From Marinifaba aquimaris (GTDB taxonomy: Bacteria; Pseudomonadota; Gammaproteobacteria; Enterobacterales; Alteromonadaceae), in NCBI RefSeq assembly GCF_013328345.1, contig NZ_JABULX010000005.1, positions 124,001 through 188,000 of the forward strand: a stretch of 64,000 nt of DNA. Reading direction: 5' to 3'. The notes beneath the pieces are model-generated. The model searched no databases. It saw nothing but the letters and a program-made list of their open reading frames with translations, and was not told the origin of the DNA. Position 1 is the first letter of the stretch. Each line of letters begins with the position of its first letter. This document shows, piece after piece, positions 54,425 through 63,680 of this stretch. The position numbers and the translations under genes were made by a program.

Positions 54425-54915
54425 TGCAATTTCGATTATATTTCGCGTTATTGGCTAGCTTGTTTATCACAAGCCCAATGGCAATTGCCAGTGCTGATAA
54501 AGCGATTCATCAGCACAAGTCCTTGACTGTACTGGCTGATATGCCGGTTCCTAAGGTGCAATTACATGTGACGTGAGACCCGATAGATGGGGTTAACCTA
54601 CACATTGAAACCGCTAATTATATTCTCAATTCACCTAGTCAAACATTGACGCAGGCTGGCTACTTACAAGGCCATGCTCATTTGTTTATCAATGGTAAAA
54701 AAGTGATGCGAGTTTATGGTCAAGATGTGCATATTCCAGCGGCTTGGTTAGGTAAAGGTGTTAAGCAAATTGCGCTATCACTGAACAGCCATCAGCACGA
54801 AAACTGGATGTGGCAAAACAATATGATCGTGGGTTCTGTGTATGTTGATTTAGCTCAGGCTGAACTGGTATTACATCAGTTTTCATCTCAACCGATAGCG
54901 CATTTGGGGCATTAG
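54424..54915 (+). pseudogene. Exported protein gene with in-frame stop
   Basis: A strong SD (AAGGGGAG) precedes the ATG and a signal peptide ('MQFRLYFALLASLFITSPMA'), then 'VPKVQLHVT' and an in-frame TGA at 54574-54576, probably from TGG or CGA. The same frame then stays open for 113 codons ('GHAHLFINGKKVMRVYGQD', 'KQIALSLNSHQHENWMWQN'), clearly the rest of one protein. A single nonsense mutation; the family binds or handles an unknown ligand and I cannot name it. Confidence 0.78.
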
Positions 54916-55344
54916 CTATTGCTGGCTAGCGATGTTTCCGGCTAGTTGAGGTGGCCAAATGACGAGTGATTCTTCAAAGATGCTGTCTTTATCCACTATG
55001 GTTTGGGCGGCGGACACTGAAAAGTGAGGAAGCTGTTGTTCGAGTTGTTGCAGAAATTTCTGGCTGCGAGTTGAGCGGCCAAAAAAGCTGATTTGTGATT
55101 GGTCTTTGGCGGTAATTGTCCAGAAGTAATCACTGGGCCAAACATCAAAAAGGCCTGCTAGCTCTATACTGGCGATATCTGTTAAATCGATGCTACAACG
55201 GCTTTTACCAAAACCGGCGCGGATAGTATTGTTTTTTAGCTTGGGGCTGGCACTGATTAGGTTGATGGCAACATAAGCTACGTAAAGTAGTGCTGCTGCG
55301 ATGCAAATAACAAGAACGACAGTAATTTGCTCGGGAATGTTCAC
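54916..55344 (-). CDS. Membrane protein with PH-like cytoplasmic domain, unknown
   Basis: 142 aa. N-terminal TM segment (residues 8-30), then a beta-rich domain 'RCSIDLTDIASIELAGLFD', 'PSDYFWTITAKDQSQISFF' resembling bacterial PH-like domains, and a C-terminal tail. GTG start with AGGG 8 bases upstream. Converges exactly on the interrupted plus-strand gene. Function unknown. Confidence 0.68.
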   Translation of the reverse strand: MNIPEQITVVLVICIAAALLYVAYVAINLISASPKLKNNTIRAGFGKSRCSIDLTDIASIELAGLFDVWPSDYFWTITAKDQSQISFFGRSTRSQKFLQQLEQQLPHFSVSAAQTIVDKDSIFEESLVIWPPQLAGNIASQQ

Positions 55345-55392
55345 CTGATAAGCCCTATTTGTTTTGTACTCCTTTCACTATACGCATTTTAC

Positions 55393-55427
55393 AAAAAAAG
55401 CCTAACACTTTAGTTAGGCTTTTTTTG
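55393..55427. terminator. Strong bidirectional terminator
   Basis: AAAAAAAGCCTAAC pairs with GTTAGGCTTTTTTT. It ends the leftward old-yellow-enzyme gene. Confidence 0.92.
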
Positions 55428-55438
55428 TTGCGATGCAT

Positions 55439-56479
55439 TTAAATCAGCTGTTCTAACATGCTGTCTTCGTAATCGGTTAATGGCAAACCTGCTTTTACTT
55501 TCTCAATGTAATCAGGGTTGGCAATAAAAGGACGCCCAATTGCAAGTAAGTCAAAACGATCGTTTTTAATCGCTTCACTGCCTGTTTCAGCTGTGTAGCC
55601 ACCTACACCCATCAAGGCTTTGCTATAGCGCTTTCTGACAAAATCGGTTGCTGAACCATCTAAGTGTTCGAATTGCATGCTGTCGTCAAACAAACCTAAG
55701 TGTAAGTAAGCTAAATTGCGTTTCTCTAATTCTGGTAATAAATACTCAAATACTTGGCGATCTCTTGCATCTGACTCCATTAAGAAATAAGCACCTGGCG
55801 AAACGCGTAATGCGGTTTTCTCTGCGCCCACTTTATCGATAATGGCATCAACTACTGCAAGTGGAAAACGCGCCATATTCTCTGGTGTTTGACCGTATTC
55901 ATCATCGCGCTTGTTAGTATCGTAATGTAAAAACTGATCAATTAAGTAGCCGTTGGCACCGTGAATTTCTACTCCGTCAAAACCTGCTGCTATGGCATTT
56001 TCTGCTGCTGTTGCAAAGTCTGCTACCAGTTGCTCTATGTCTGCTGTCGTGACTGGTTTGGGTGTGATGTATTCCAATTCACGCATTCTTGGCACTGTGC
56101 CTTCAAGTTTCACCGCTGACGGTGCGACAACATCGCTACCAAAAAAGTGCGGGTGAGCAGCGCGACCGGTATGCCAAAGCTGAAGGAAAATTTTACCGCC
56201 TTTTGCATGAACGGCATCGGTAACAACTCGCCAGCCCGCAATTTGTTCTTGGCTGTAAATACCCGGCGTATTTGGGTAACCCTGACCATCAGGGCGGATA
56301 ATTGTCGCTTCTGTGATGATCAAGCCCGAGGCTGCACGGCGCTCATAGTAATCGGCCATTTGCTGTGTAGGGACTAGGTTATCGTCTGCCATGCAGCGCG
56401 TTAACGGTGCCATCGCAATACGATTATCAAGCGTTAAGCTCGAATTTAATTTTAGGCTGTCGAAAAGAATATCAGTCAT
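55439..56479 (-). CDS. nemA: Old yellow enzyme family alkene/N-ethylmaleimide reductase
   Basis: 346 aa FMN-dependent TIM barrel. 'NRIAMAPLTRCMADDN', 'LFLQLWHTGRAAHPHFF', 'FDGVEIHGANGYLIDQFL' with the His-Gly-Ala-Asn substrate pair, and 'FVRKRYSKALMGVGG' plus 'LLAIGRPFIANPD'. Reduces activated alkenes, nitro compounds and N-ethylmaleimide with NAD(P)H. Divergent from a TetR gene with three operator-like palindromes, matching the NemR-NemA electrophile response. Confidence 0.93.
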   Translation of the reverse strand: MTDILFDSLKLNSSLTLDNRIAMAPLTRCMADDNLVPTQQMADYYERRAASGLIITEATIIRPDGQGYPNTPGIYSQEQIAGWRVVTDAVHAKGGKIFLQLWHTGRAAHPHFFGSDVVAPSAVKLEGTVPRMRELEYITPKPVTTADIEQLVADFATAAENAIAAGFDGVEIHGANGYLIDQFLHYDTNKRDDEYGQTPENMARFPLAVVDAIIDKVGAEKTALRVSPGAYFLMESDARDRQVFEYLLPELEKRNLAYLHLGLFDDSMQFEHLDGSATDFVRKRYSKALMGVGGYTAETGSEAIKNDRFDLLAIGRPFIANPDYIEKVKAGLPLTDYEDSMLEQLI

Positions 56480-56497
56480 TGTTCCGTTTCCTGTAAT

Positions 56498-56564
56498 TTG
56501 AACGCTTATTCAAGATAGAATTATTTGAACGATCATTCAAGTACTTTTTTGAACAATCGTTCAA
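56498..56564. promoter_or_regulatory. Three tandem TetR operator copies
   Basis: Three 16-bp near-palindromes of the form TTGAAC-N4-RTTCAA / ATTCAA: 56498-56513 (TTGAACGCTTATTCAA), 56525-56540 (TTGAACGATCATTCAA) and 56549-56564 (TTGAACAATCGTTCAA), between the divergent nemA and tetR starts. Centres are 27 and 24 bases apart. Confidence 0.8.
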
Positions 56565-56606
56565 AATTGTTTAGAATGACCCTTATCAACTAGTTATGAG
56601 GTCGTC

Positions 56607-57194
56607 ATGCGCAGCGCAGAATTTGACAGAGAACAGGTGTTAAGAGCCGCTATCAAAGCCTTTGTAGCCAAGGGTTACACCAAAACCAGTATGCAAGATT
56701 TAAAGAAAGCGACTGGCTTACATCCGGGTTCAATCTATTGCGCTTTTGAAAGTAAACAAGGCCTTATGTTGGCGGCTATTGAACAATACGAAAAAGATAA
56801 ATCAGCTGAGTTTGAAACTTTTTTTGTCGATCAACCGCGTATTTTAGATGGCATTTTGGCTTACCTAGAAAATACCGTCTCTGAAGTCACTGCCATCGGC
56901 CATGATTGTCAAAAGGCATGTTTAACTCAAAAAGCCTTGAGCGAACTGAGCGATAACGAACCCGAAATTGAAATCGCGCTAAAAGACAGTATTCAACAAT
57001 GGCAACATGGCTTTGTTGAGGTCTTTCAAAAGGCACAACAAGCAGGCGAAATCAGCGGTGATCGCAGTGCAGAGCAACGCACACAAAGTTTAGTCATGGG
57101 CATTTTAGGCATGCGAACGTACGCGCAAACCCAGGCAGATAAAACCTTGCTAACCCAGCTCGCTCATCAACTCTTTGATGATGTCTGTCGTTAA
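56607..57194 (+). CDS. TetR/AcrR family regulator (NemR-like position)
   Basis: 195 aa. HTH 'VLRAAIKAFVAKGYTKTSM' and 'GLHPGSIYCAFESKQGLML'. The effector domain contains 'GHDCQKACLTQKALSELSD', a Cys pair suited to electrophile sensing as in NemR. GAGG 6 bases before the ATG. Divergent from nemA, with three operator copies between; very likely represses nemA and itself. Confidence 0.92.
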   Translation: MRSAEFDREQVLRAAIKAFVAKGYTKTSMQDLKKATGLHPGSIYCAFESKQGLMLAAIEQYEKDKSAEFETFFVDQPRILDGILAYLENTVSEVTAIGHDCQKACLTQKALSELSDNEPEIEIALKDSIQQWQHGFVEVFQKAQQAGEISGDRSAEQRTQSLVMGILGMRTYAQTQADKTLLTQLAHQLFDDVCR

Positions 57195-57197
57195 TTG

Positions 57198-58448
57198 TTA
57201 GAACTTTAAGCGGATTTGGTTTAACGAATCCGCTGCGTCACTAACCATCTTTTCACCTATGCCGGGTTTGACCATAATGCTGTCAGCTCCTGCACCATAA
57301 CCACCTAACTTACTGGCTTCAATGGTGGGTACATAACCTAAGCTACCATTGCTATAACCAACGAATAAAGTATGTGAGTATTCACTTTTATTTTTGAGTT
57401 GATTAGCAAAGTCGCTAAAGAATTCACCCGAGAATGTCGCTAATGCAATGTCTTTAGATAAGCGAATAGCATTGACCTGAGCCGCATTGATTGGCTTTGC
57501 AAAGCCGTTATCGAGTAAAAATGTTCGCGTTGGGCCACTGGCTTCAAGTGGTAACTGATAGCTATGCTGAACAAAGTCGATGTGGCCTGATTGCTGGTAA
57601 GTTTTAGGTTTGACTAATGCTTGCTTGATAGGCGTGAACAGTTGAGCCGCGAGATCTTTTGCTTTTTCTACTGCGGCAGTAACTGGTGTTGTGCCTGCAT
57701 CATATGGGTTGGTATCGCCTGCCGCGCCCGCTAAAAACATCATTTCACGCTTTAACTCTTGTTTTAAGCGCTTGGCTAAATAAGCGGGGTAATCAGCAGA
57801 TACCACAGCTTGATGCCTATCCATTGTAACGACTGGATGGGCATTGTAATTGACGATACTCAAAAACGGTTGGCCGGATAAATGTTGAATATCTATCATA
57901 TTTAAGTCGGTATTTGCTGCGGGAGATTGGATGCGTTTGGGGTTACTCCAAAGCATTTTGATGCCGTTTTCTGTCTTTTGTATGCGGTTATAGCTTTCAT
58001 CAACTTGAATAGAATAAGCGGCTAATTGCACAGGTTGAAATTGACTATTGGCTTGGTTAATAAGCTTGATTAATTGCGGTGTTAGCTTAGTGATGTGGTG
58101 ATCATCAACAAAACCCGAGTGAGTATGAGTGGTGTTAACAATCAATAAGTCGAGTTCGGTACCTGCATTTAATTGCGTCATTAATTGCTCATTTTCAGCT
58201 GGTAATAACCCCAAGATATCGAGCGATAAAATACCAATCTTTTGTTGACTATCACTGATCAGCAGTATTTTTGCAAATAAGGGATCAGTGATTTGATAGT
58301 CTTTGGTTGGCTCGCCCGCTAAGCGTAATAATGAATCTTTTTGCGGCTGTGGTGTGATATCTAAACGAGCAAAACTGGCTTGGTACTGACCGGCTAAACT
58401 GACGAAGCTGGTTAAGACTAAACTGCAGATTAATAAAAGGTTTTTCAT
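57198..58448 (-). CDS. Exported neutral/alkaline ceramidase-like hydrolase
   Basis: 416 aa with signal peptide (near SLAGQ). N-terminal-domain features of neutral ceramidases: 'FARLDITPQPQ', 'LLIVNTTHTHSGFVDDHHI' (zinc His pair) and 'LSIVNYNAHPVVTMDRHQAV' with a further His, then 'FLAGAAGDTNPYDAGTTP'. Shorter than full ceramidases, so it corresponds to the catalytic domain only; substrate may be another amide. The ATG at 58448 is used; a GTG 9 bases upstream is possible. Convergent with the TetR gene, 3 bases apart. Confidence 0.85.
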   Translation of the reverse strand: MKNLLLICSLVLTSFVSLAGQYQASFARLDITPQPQKDSLLRLAGEPTKDYQITDPLFAKILLISDSQQKIGILSLDILGLLPAENEQLMTQLNAGTELDLLIVNTTHTHSGFVDDHHITKLTPQLIKLINQANSQFQPVQLAAYSIQVDESYNRIQKTENGIKMLWSNPKRIQSPAANTDLNMIDIQHLSGQPFLSIVNYNAHPVVTMDRHQAVVSADYPAYLAKRLKQELKREMMFLAGAAGDTNPYDAGTTPVTAAVEKAKDLAAQLFTPIKQALVKPKTYQQSGHIDFVQHSYQLPLEASGPTRTFLLDNGFAKPINAAQVNAIRLSKDIALATFSGEFFSDFANQLKNKSEYSHTLFVGYSNGSLGYVPTIEASKLGGYGAGADSIMVKPGIGEKMVSDAADSLNQIRLKF

Positions 58449-58553
58449 AATAGGCACTGTTTTTATTCGCTTTTTTCTAGATTGTGCAAATTAAAAACAA
58501 TTAGCAAGTCTGCTGAGACGAATAACCTATCTATGGTATTAGCTGCCAAGTTA

Positions 58554-58577
58554 GCCATCTCGTTTTACCGAGATGGC
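58554..58577 (-). terminator. Hairpin after erythromycin-esterase-like gene
   Basis: GCCATCTCG and CGAGATGGC form a perfect 9-bp stem just past the stop codon, without a clear T-run. Confidence 0.5.
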
Positions 58578-58588
58578 ACAGATAACAG

Positions 58589-59836
58589 CTAGTTACTCGC
58601 TGTCACTTTGTTCAGTAAAAAGATACTGTCGAAGTGATTTTGCCATTGCGGCACAGCAATTTGGTGTCTGGCTTTGTATTCATGTCCGTACAACACTAAA
58701 TCTTGATAGATATCTGCACTAAACGCCGAGGGTTCAACAAATAGTGCAGGCTGTTGCTCAGTGAACTGAGGTTGTAAATGATAAGCCAAATGCTGTTTGG
58801 TTAATGCCGGCAAGTCTTGTACTGAACCATCTCTAAATTCTCTAAATTGACCTGATACACCGGCAAAATTCACAAAATAGCTTTGTTCTCCATACTTCTG
58901 GCTTAAAGCTGTGGCGACATTGTGGTTACGCATCGTTAAATAGCCTTGGCGATTAACATGTACGTAGTGGCCCCAGACAATGACTTTTTTGTCGGTGTAA
59001 ATATTCTCCAACATCCAATAAATATTATTGGCCATCACTAAGTCGTGTTCGTCAAAGCGGCGCAGGTCGTATTGCACTTCAAATAGGCGTACTAAGCCCT
59101 CTAGCAACCTAGCGTAATAGCTTGGGGTATCGAAGTTAGGTTGGTTATCTACAGCTTGCAGTGCATCCATTAATTGATAGCTGAGTACGATGTGTTGCTC
59201 AATTGCTCTGTCTGATAAGTTTTGCTTTTTTCGCTCTAAGGTTGCCTGTAACTGCTTGCTATAACTTGGCCACTGACTTAAAAATACTTGCTTGTTAGGT
59301 AGGGTTTCTACTTGGTTTTTAAGTTGTTGAACAAAGTGTTTGATCGATTGTTCACCACTTAAACGACCGTCAAAGCCAGCTAAGTGCAGGGCATTTTCAC
59401 TATCGCGTTGGTGGTCGATGTAATCCATTAACGCTAAAAAGGCAGGGTCTTTGGCATAGCCAAAAAAGATATTGCCTTTAGCTTGTTCTGCAATGCTAGT
59501 ATCTGCCGATAACGCCGATTTTTTATCGATTTCATTAACATCGAATAAGCCACTTTCCAGCAATAAAACATCAAAACCTTGTTGTTGGTGTAGGTATTTA
59601 ACTAACCTAGCTTTAAGCGCGAACACTTCGTGCTCACCATGTGTTAACTCATCTAAGTAGATGATCTGCTTGTCTTTAATGGCCTCGCCAAATGCCGCTA
59701 AATCACTAAAGTCATCACTCTGAACTATTGCCACTTTATTTAGTGTTGGCATATTCATGGATACTTGTGCATCAACAGTGTGTGCCACGGTCAATGTCAT
59801 AATTGCGCTGGCAAGTAGTTGTTTTACTCGTTTCAT
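58589..59836 (-). CDS. Exported erythromycin esterase-like hydrolase
   Basis: 415 aa with signal peptide (near TVDAQ). Motif 'YLDELTHGEHEVFALKARL' is the family's active-site Glu/His region, with a Gly-to-Asp change in 'DEL'. Further 'LLLESGLFDVN', 'LAGFDGRLSGEQSIKHF' and 'VIVWGHYVHVNRQGY' match the second catalytic His region. The superfamily includes EreA/EreB; periplasmic homologues in environmental bacteria are mostly not macrolide esterases. Starts 12 bases after the cytochrome b561 stop, so in one operon. Confidence 0.85.
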   Translation of the reverse strand: MKRVKQLLASAIMTLTVAHTVDAQVSMNMPTLNKVAIVQSDDFSDLAAFGEAIKDKQIIYLDELTHGEHEVFALKARLVKYLHQQQGFDVLLLESGLFDVNEIDKKSALSADTSIAEQAKGNIFFGYAKDPAFLALMDYIDHQRDSENALHLAGFDGRLSGEQSIKHFVQQLKNQVETLPNKQVFLSQWPSYSKQLQATLERKKQNLSDRAIEQHIVLSYQLMDALQAVDNQPNFDTPSYYARLLEGLVRLFEVQYDLRRFDEHDLVMANNIYWMLENIYTDKKVIVWGHYVHVNRQGYLTMRNHNVATALSQKYGEQSYFVNFAGVSGQFREFRDGSVQDLPALTKQHLAYHLQPQFTEQQPALFVEPSAFSADIYQDLVLYGHEYKARHQIAVPQWQNHFDSIFLLNKVTASN

Positions 59837-59848
59837 TATTTTGCTTCC

Positions 59849-60403
59849 TTAGGCTTGAGTGCGCGTTTCGCCATTAGCCGATAACATGCGTGTTAATGTA
59901 TTGTCTTTGTCGATAAAGTGGTGTTTTAAGGCTGCCAAGACATGCAAGCTGACCAAAGCCACCATGGCATAACCTAAGTACACGTGAATTTGCTGACCAA
60001 TCGCGCGTCCTGTTTCGCTAAAAGGGACCGCTTGCCCCGCTGCGTTGTAGTTATCTGGGATTATGGTTAAGCCAAACACAGCCACACCGTGCCCACCTAA
60101 ACCTGAATACGCCATGCCTGAAATAGGCATCATTACACAAGCAAAGAGTAAAAAGTGGTGCATGATATTGACGATTTTTTCGTGCTCAGTGCCCTTAGCC
60201 GATGATTGCCAAGGGTTTTTGAATTTGTTGTACAAACGTATCGCTATTAGCAATAAAGCGATGACGCCAAATGATTTATGCCAATCGTAGAATGAATAAT
60301 CATGACCGTCGGTCATGTATAGGCCTGATGCTAATAAACCTATGATTAATAGCGCACTTAGCCAGTGTATAGTGCGTGTCGCTTGAGTGGATTGTGTTGT
60401 CAT
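59849..60403 (-). CDS. Cytochrome b561 family membrane protein
   Basis: 184 aa, four TM helices. Haem-b histidines are visible in 'TRTIHWLSALLIIGL', 'FYDWHKSFGVIALLL' and 'VYLGYAMVALVSLHVLAALK', as in CybB/YodB b561 proteins that move electrons from quinol in the inner membrane. GGAG precedes the ATG. First gene of an operon with the exported esterase-like gene. Confidence 0.9.
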   Translation of the reverse strand: MTTQSTQATRTIHWLSALLIIGLLASGLYMTDGHDYSFYDWHKSFGVIALLLIAIRLYNKFKNPWQSSAKGTEHEKIVNIMHHFLLFACVMMPISGMAYSGLGGHGVAVFGLTIIPDNYNAAGQAVPFSETGRAIGQQIHVYLGYAMVALVSLHVLAALKHHFIDKDNTLTRMLSANGETRTQA

Positions 60404-60556
60404 AGTCGTGCTCCGTGGTGACTGTTTGCAAACACATTAAGCGCGAAAATTGACGAAAACTAAGGTTTTGGGATGAATGAACGGATTTTGGTATCAGTTG
60501 TTGGTTAGTTTAATTAAAAGGATAAACGGCTAGTCAGCCTTGCTTGCATAAGAGCG

Positions 60557-61402
60557 TTAATCGGCTGACATTGGAAAGGCGGCGAGTTGTTTTTTGACTG
60601 TGTTTTTACAACGTTTACTGATATTTACTTGCTCACCATTTTTTAAAATAGCAATCGCATGGCCTGATGTTTGGTTTTGTACTGCTTTTACTTGATGTAA
60701 GTTGATGATGTAACTGCGGTGACATTTATAAAAGTGGGCAGGGAGCTCAAGCTGCATTTGCTTTAGCGTAGTGCGTTTTAAAAATTGGCCTTCAGTGCTT
60801 TCTATCTCGACATAGTTGCCCGCCGATTTTATTAACCACACGGTATCGAGTTGCAAGCGATATGGACGACCTAAATGTTCAAGCTCTATTGTTTCAGCTC
60901 GAACTTGCTCTGTTGATGACGCTGGCTTATCAGCGGTTGTGGGTAGCTCCGTATCTGTTTGTTGTTTTTGAAAAATAAACAAATACCAATAAGTACAAAC
61001 TGCAGCAAAGATACCGGCTTGCCTTGGTAAAAACAGTACAAAGTATCCGGTTAAATCTGATTTTAAATAGCTGTAATCAAACAATAACTGCAAGATAACT
61101 GCTGTCAGTATCATAGGAATGCCAAGTAATAAAAAGTAGCGCTTCATTGCACCTTGTTTGGCATGTAACGTCAGGCAATAAAGCGTGATAGGTGCAAAAA
61201 CAAACCAAACGCCAGAGAGTTTCAGCCACCATAAAATATGGTCAATAAATTGAGTTTGTTGTTTAGCGACAAAGTGAAAATAGAAGATGCTGTAGATAGC
61301 AATAAATACGAGGTAGGCAAGGCCAAATCCGGCCATTAATTTTATCGCTTGGCGAAAATGGTTGTTATCAACAACAGCGGAATTGAGTTGAAAACTGAAC
61401 AT
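60557..61402 (-). CDS. Membrane-anchored LytTR-type transcriptional regulator
   Basis: 281 aa. About four TM segments in residues 18-145 ('LMAGFGLAYLVFIAIYSIF', 'FVLFLPRQAGIFAAVCTYW'), then a LytTR DNA-binding domain from about 180 ('VWLIKSAGNYVEIESTEGQ', 'FLKRTTLKQMQLELPAHFY', 'CHRSYIINLHQVKAVQNQ'). No receiver domain. Similar design to the LytTR gene at 25.2 kb, so the genome uses this one-component class more than once. Targets unknown. Confidence 0.9.
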   Translation of the reverse strand: MFSFQLNSAVVDNNHFRQAIKLMAGFGLAYLVFIAIYSIFYFHFVAKQQTQFIDHILWWLKLSGVWFVFAPITLYCLTLHAKQGAMKRYFLLLGIPMILTAVILQLLFDYSYLKSDLTGYFVLFLPRQAGIFAAVCTYWYLFIFQKQQTDTELPTTADKPASSTEQVRAETIELEHLGRPYRLQLDTVWLIKSAGNYVEIESTEGQFLKRTTLKQMQLELPAHFYKCHRSYIINLHQVKAVQNQTSGHAIAILKNGEQVNISKRCKNTVKKQLAAFPMSAD

Positions 61403-61536
61403 AGGTTTATCGTTATTATTCTATGTGCCAATCGTTTAGGCTTAAATAAAGCGAATAGATTGCACGTGTAATGTTACTCAGGTCTAGGTTGTAAGAGTAA
61501 CAAATTGCGCTAGATTTGTATGGCTTGAAGCGATAT

Positions 61537-63498
61537 TTAGCGGGTGCCAGTCGATAATGCTGCTATTTCTTGTTCAGTTAATAAATACTTTACTGCTTCT
61601 TCATAGAGTGGGCCCATATCAAATGGTTTACCTAGGTAGTTATCAAACCCCGTTTTTTGGTATTTTTCGATATCAGAATCCATGATATTAGCAGTGAGGG
61701 CAATTATGGGTAAGTCTTTGCTTTTCGCTTTAATGTGTTGGCACGCCGTGACACCATCCATCATGGGCATTTGAATATCCATAAAGATCATATCGATAAT
61801 GTGATCTTTCATTTTATCTATCGCTTCTTGGCCATTATCAGCCACTATAATCTCAGCATGGGTGGGTTTCATCATAGAAACAAAAACCATCTGATTAATA
61901 TAGTTATCTTCAGCTAGTAGTATCACTTTGCCTGATAAATCAGGTACCTGAGTGGAATGTTTCGCTTTACCAGCAATTTTTTCTGCTTGGGTCGTTGATA
62001 AAGGCAAACTGACCGAAAATTCACTGCCTTTGCCCACTTCACTGGTGACTTGGATTTGACCGTTCATCCTTTCAATCAGGCCTTGAGTAATGGACATTCC
62101 CAAACCTGTACCGCCAAATTTTCGAGTGGTACTTTGGTCGGCTTGTTCAAATCGCTCGAACAATCTGGCAATGGTGCTTTGTGTCATACCTATGCCCGTA
62201 TCAGTAACGACGAATATTAACTCGCTTTTTACATCGTTTACTTCGCATTTAATGTGAATATCAACATAGCCGGTTTGGGTAAATTTGATGCTATTAGATA
62301 CTAAGTTCAACAACACTTGCTGCACTCTGACAGGGTCGCCAATCCAAGCATCGTGAAAGTCTTCATCAATTTGATAAGTGAGCTGAATATTTTTGTGTAA
62401 AGCCGTTGGTGTCATCGACGATATAACGTGTTGCACTATATTGTTAAAGCTGAACGGAATTTGCTCAAAGCTGATTCGGCCTGCTTCGATTTTAGAGTAA
62501 TCCAAAATATCGTTGATAATGGTCAATAAGGACTTACAAGAAAGTAGGGCATTTTGTAGTAAGTGCTGGAACTCTTGCTCTTGGCAAAATTGACGCTGTT
62601 CGATAATCTGTAATGAGCCATAAATACCGTTAATTGGGGTGCGTATTTCATGACTCATATTGGCTAAAAACTGACCTTTAGCCTGGCTTGCTTGATCGGA
62701 TTGCGCTTTGGCTTTGACCAGTTCATCCATAGATTCATTGATGTCTAAAGTCATTTTGACAAAGGCTCTAGACAATGAGCCTATTTCATTTTTACTGTTT
62801 ATTTCATCAAAAGGCAAGGCCTTACCTTGGCCAAATTGTTCAGCATTTTCAGCAATATTTAAAATGGGTTTGATGACTTTTCGTCTCAAATATAAACTGC
62901 TGATGGCGACAATCACTAATAGCAGTGAAGTTACTGTCGTGATGGTGATTTGATTGGTGTATTTAGCATCTGAATACGCTGTTTTCCGCAGTGCTAACAG
63001 GGCTTGTTCTTCTTTAGTAAACTCGGCTACTAATTGGCGTATTTCAACCATGGTGTTTTTGCCAAAATCACTGTTGACTATTTCCATGGCTTGTTTGAGT
63101 TTGTCTTGCTGAGTTAATTCTACAGTCAGTTGTAATTCAGCAAATTTTGTATCGATGAGGTTGTTGAGCTCATTCAGGCGTTTTTGTTGATTGGGGTTAT
63201 CTGCAGTTTTGTCTTTCAGTTTAACCAGTTCGGTCAGTGCGTTTTTGACACCCGACTTATACGGCGTTAGATAACTGGTGTTTTGTGTCAGCAAGTAACC
63301 GCGTTGCCCCGTTTCTGCATCTTTTAAATAACTCAGCAGTGATGTGGCTTGCAAGATGACTTCATGAGTGTGAATAACCCATGCTTCGTTTTCTTCTGTC
63401 TTTTTTTGGCTAGTGGTTAAACTGGCAAGGTTAAGTGCGCCAAGTGTGAGAATGACGGTTAAACACAAGTAACTCGATTGTTTTAGATTTAAATTCAC
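61537..63498 (-). CDS. CHASE3 hybrid sensor histidine kinase
   Basis: 653 aa. A first TM near 10-28 and a second near 185-205 flank a periplasmic CHASE3 domain ('LKDAETGQRGYLLTQNTSY'), followed by HAMP and a short coil. HisKA has the H-box 'ANMSHEIRTPINGIYGSL'. HATPase boxes are 'VLLNLVSNSIKFTQ', 'VTDTGIGM' and 'FGGTGLGMSI'. The C-terminal receiver has phospho-Asp in 'MDIQMPMMDGVTAC' and Lys in 'GKPFDMGPL'. GTG start. It lacks an Hpt domain, so a separate Hpt or direct transfer is expected. Signal unknown. Confidence 0.93.
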   Translation of the reverse strand: MNLNLKQSSYLCLTVILTLGALNLASLTTSQKKTEENEAWVIHTHEVILQATSLLSYLKDAETGQRGYLLTQNTSYLTPYKSGVKNALTELVKLKDKTADNPNQQKRLNELNNLIDTKFAELQLTVELTQQDKLKQAMEIVNSDFGKNTMVEIRQLVAEFTKEEQALLALRKTAYSDAKYTNQITITTVTSLLLVIVAISSLYLRRKVIKPILNIAENAEQFGQGKALPFDEINSKNEIGSLSRAFVKMTLDINESMDELVKAKAQSDQASQAKGQFLANMSHEIRTPINGIYGSLQIIEQRQFCQEQEFQHLLQNALLSCKSLLTIINDILDYSKIEAGRISFEQIPFSFNNIVQHVISSMTPTALHKNIQLTYQIDEDFHDAWIGDPVRVQQVLLNLVSNSIKFTQTGYVDIHIKCEVNDVKSELIFVVTDTGIGMTQSTIARLFERFEQADQSTTRKFGGTGLGMSITQGLIERMNGQIQVTSEVGKGSEFSVSLPLSTTQAEKIAGKAKHSTQVPDLSGKVILLAEDNYINQMVFVSMMKPTHAEIIVADNGQEAIDKMKDHIIDMIFMDIQMPMMDGVTACQHIKAKSKDLPIIALTANIMDSDIEKYQKTGFDNYLGKPFDMGPLYEEAVKYLLTEQEIAALSTGTR

Positions 63499-63680
63499 AG
63501 CTTAGTTTTATGGATACCTTTTTTGTCTAAATAACGCACAGCGTATTACTAGGTTTAGTTGCTATTAGCAGGCTTAGCAAGTGCAAATTACATCTTGCTT
63601 AAAAAAGGTAAAAACCAACGTTTTATCATAGAATTAGGTATAGTATTTGGCAGAATAAAAATTCAACAAAGTAACCTTGT

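Noticed and set aside
54574-54576. TGA in the exported-protein gene read as a selenocysteine or programmed readthrough codon
   Set aside because: No SECIS-like hairpin evident just downstream and no redox context; a nonsense mutation in a region full of broken genes is simpler.
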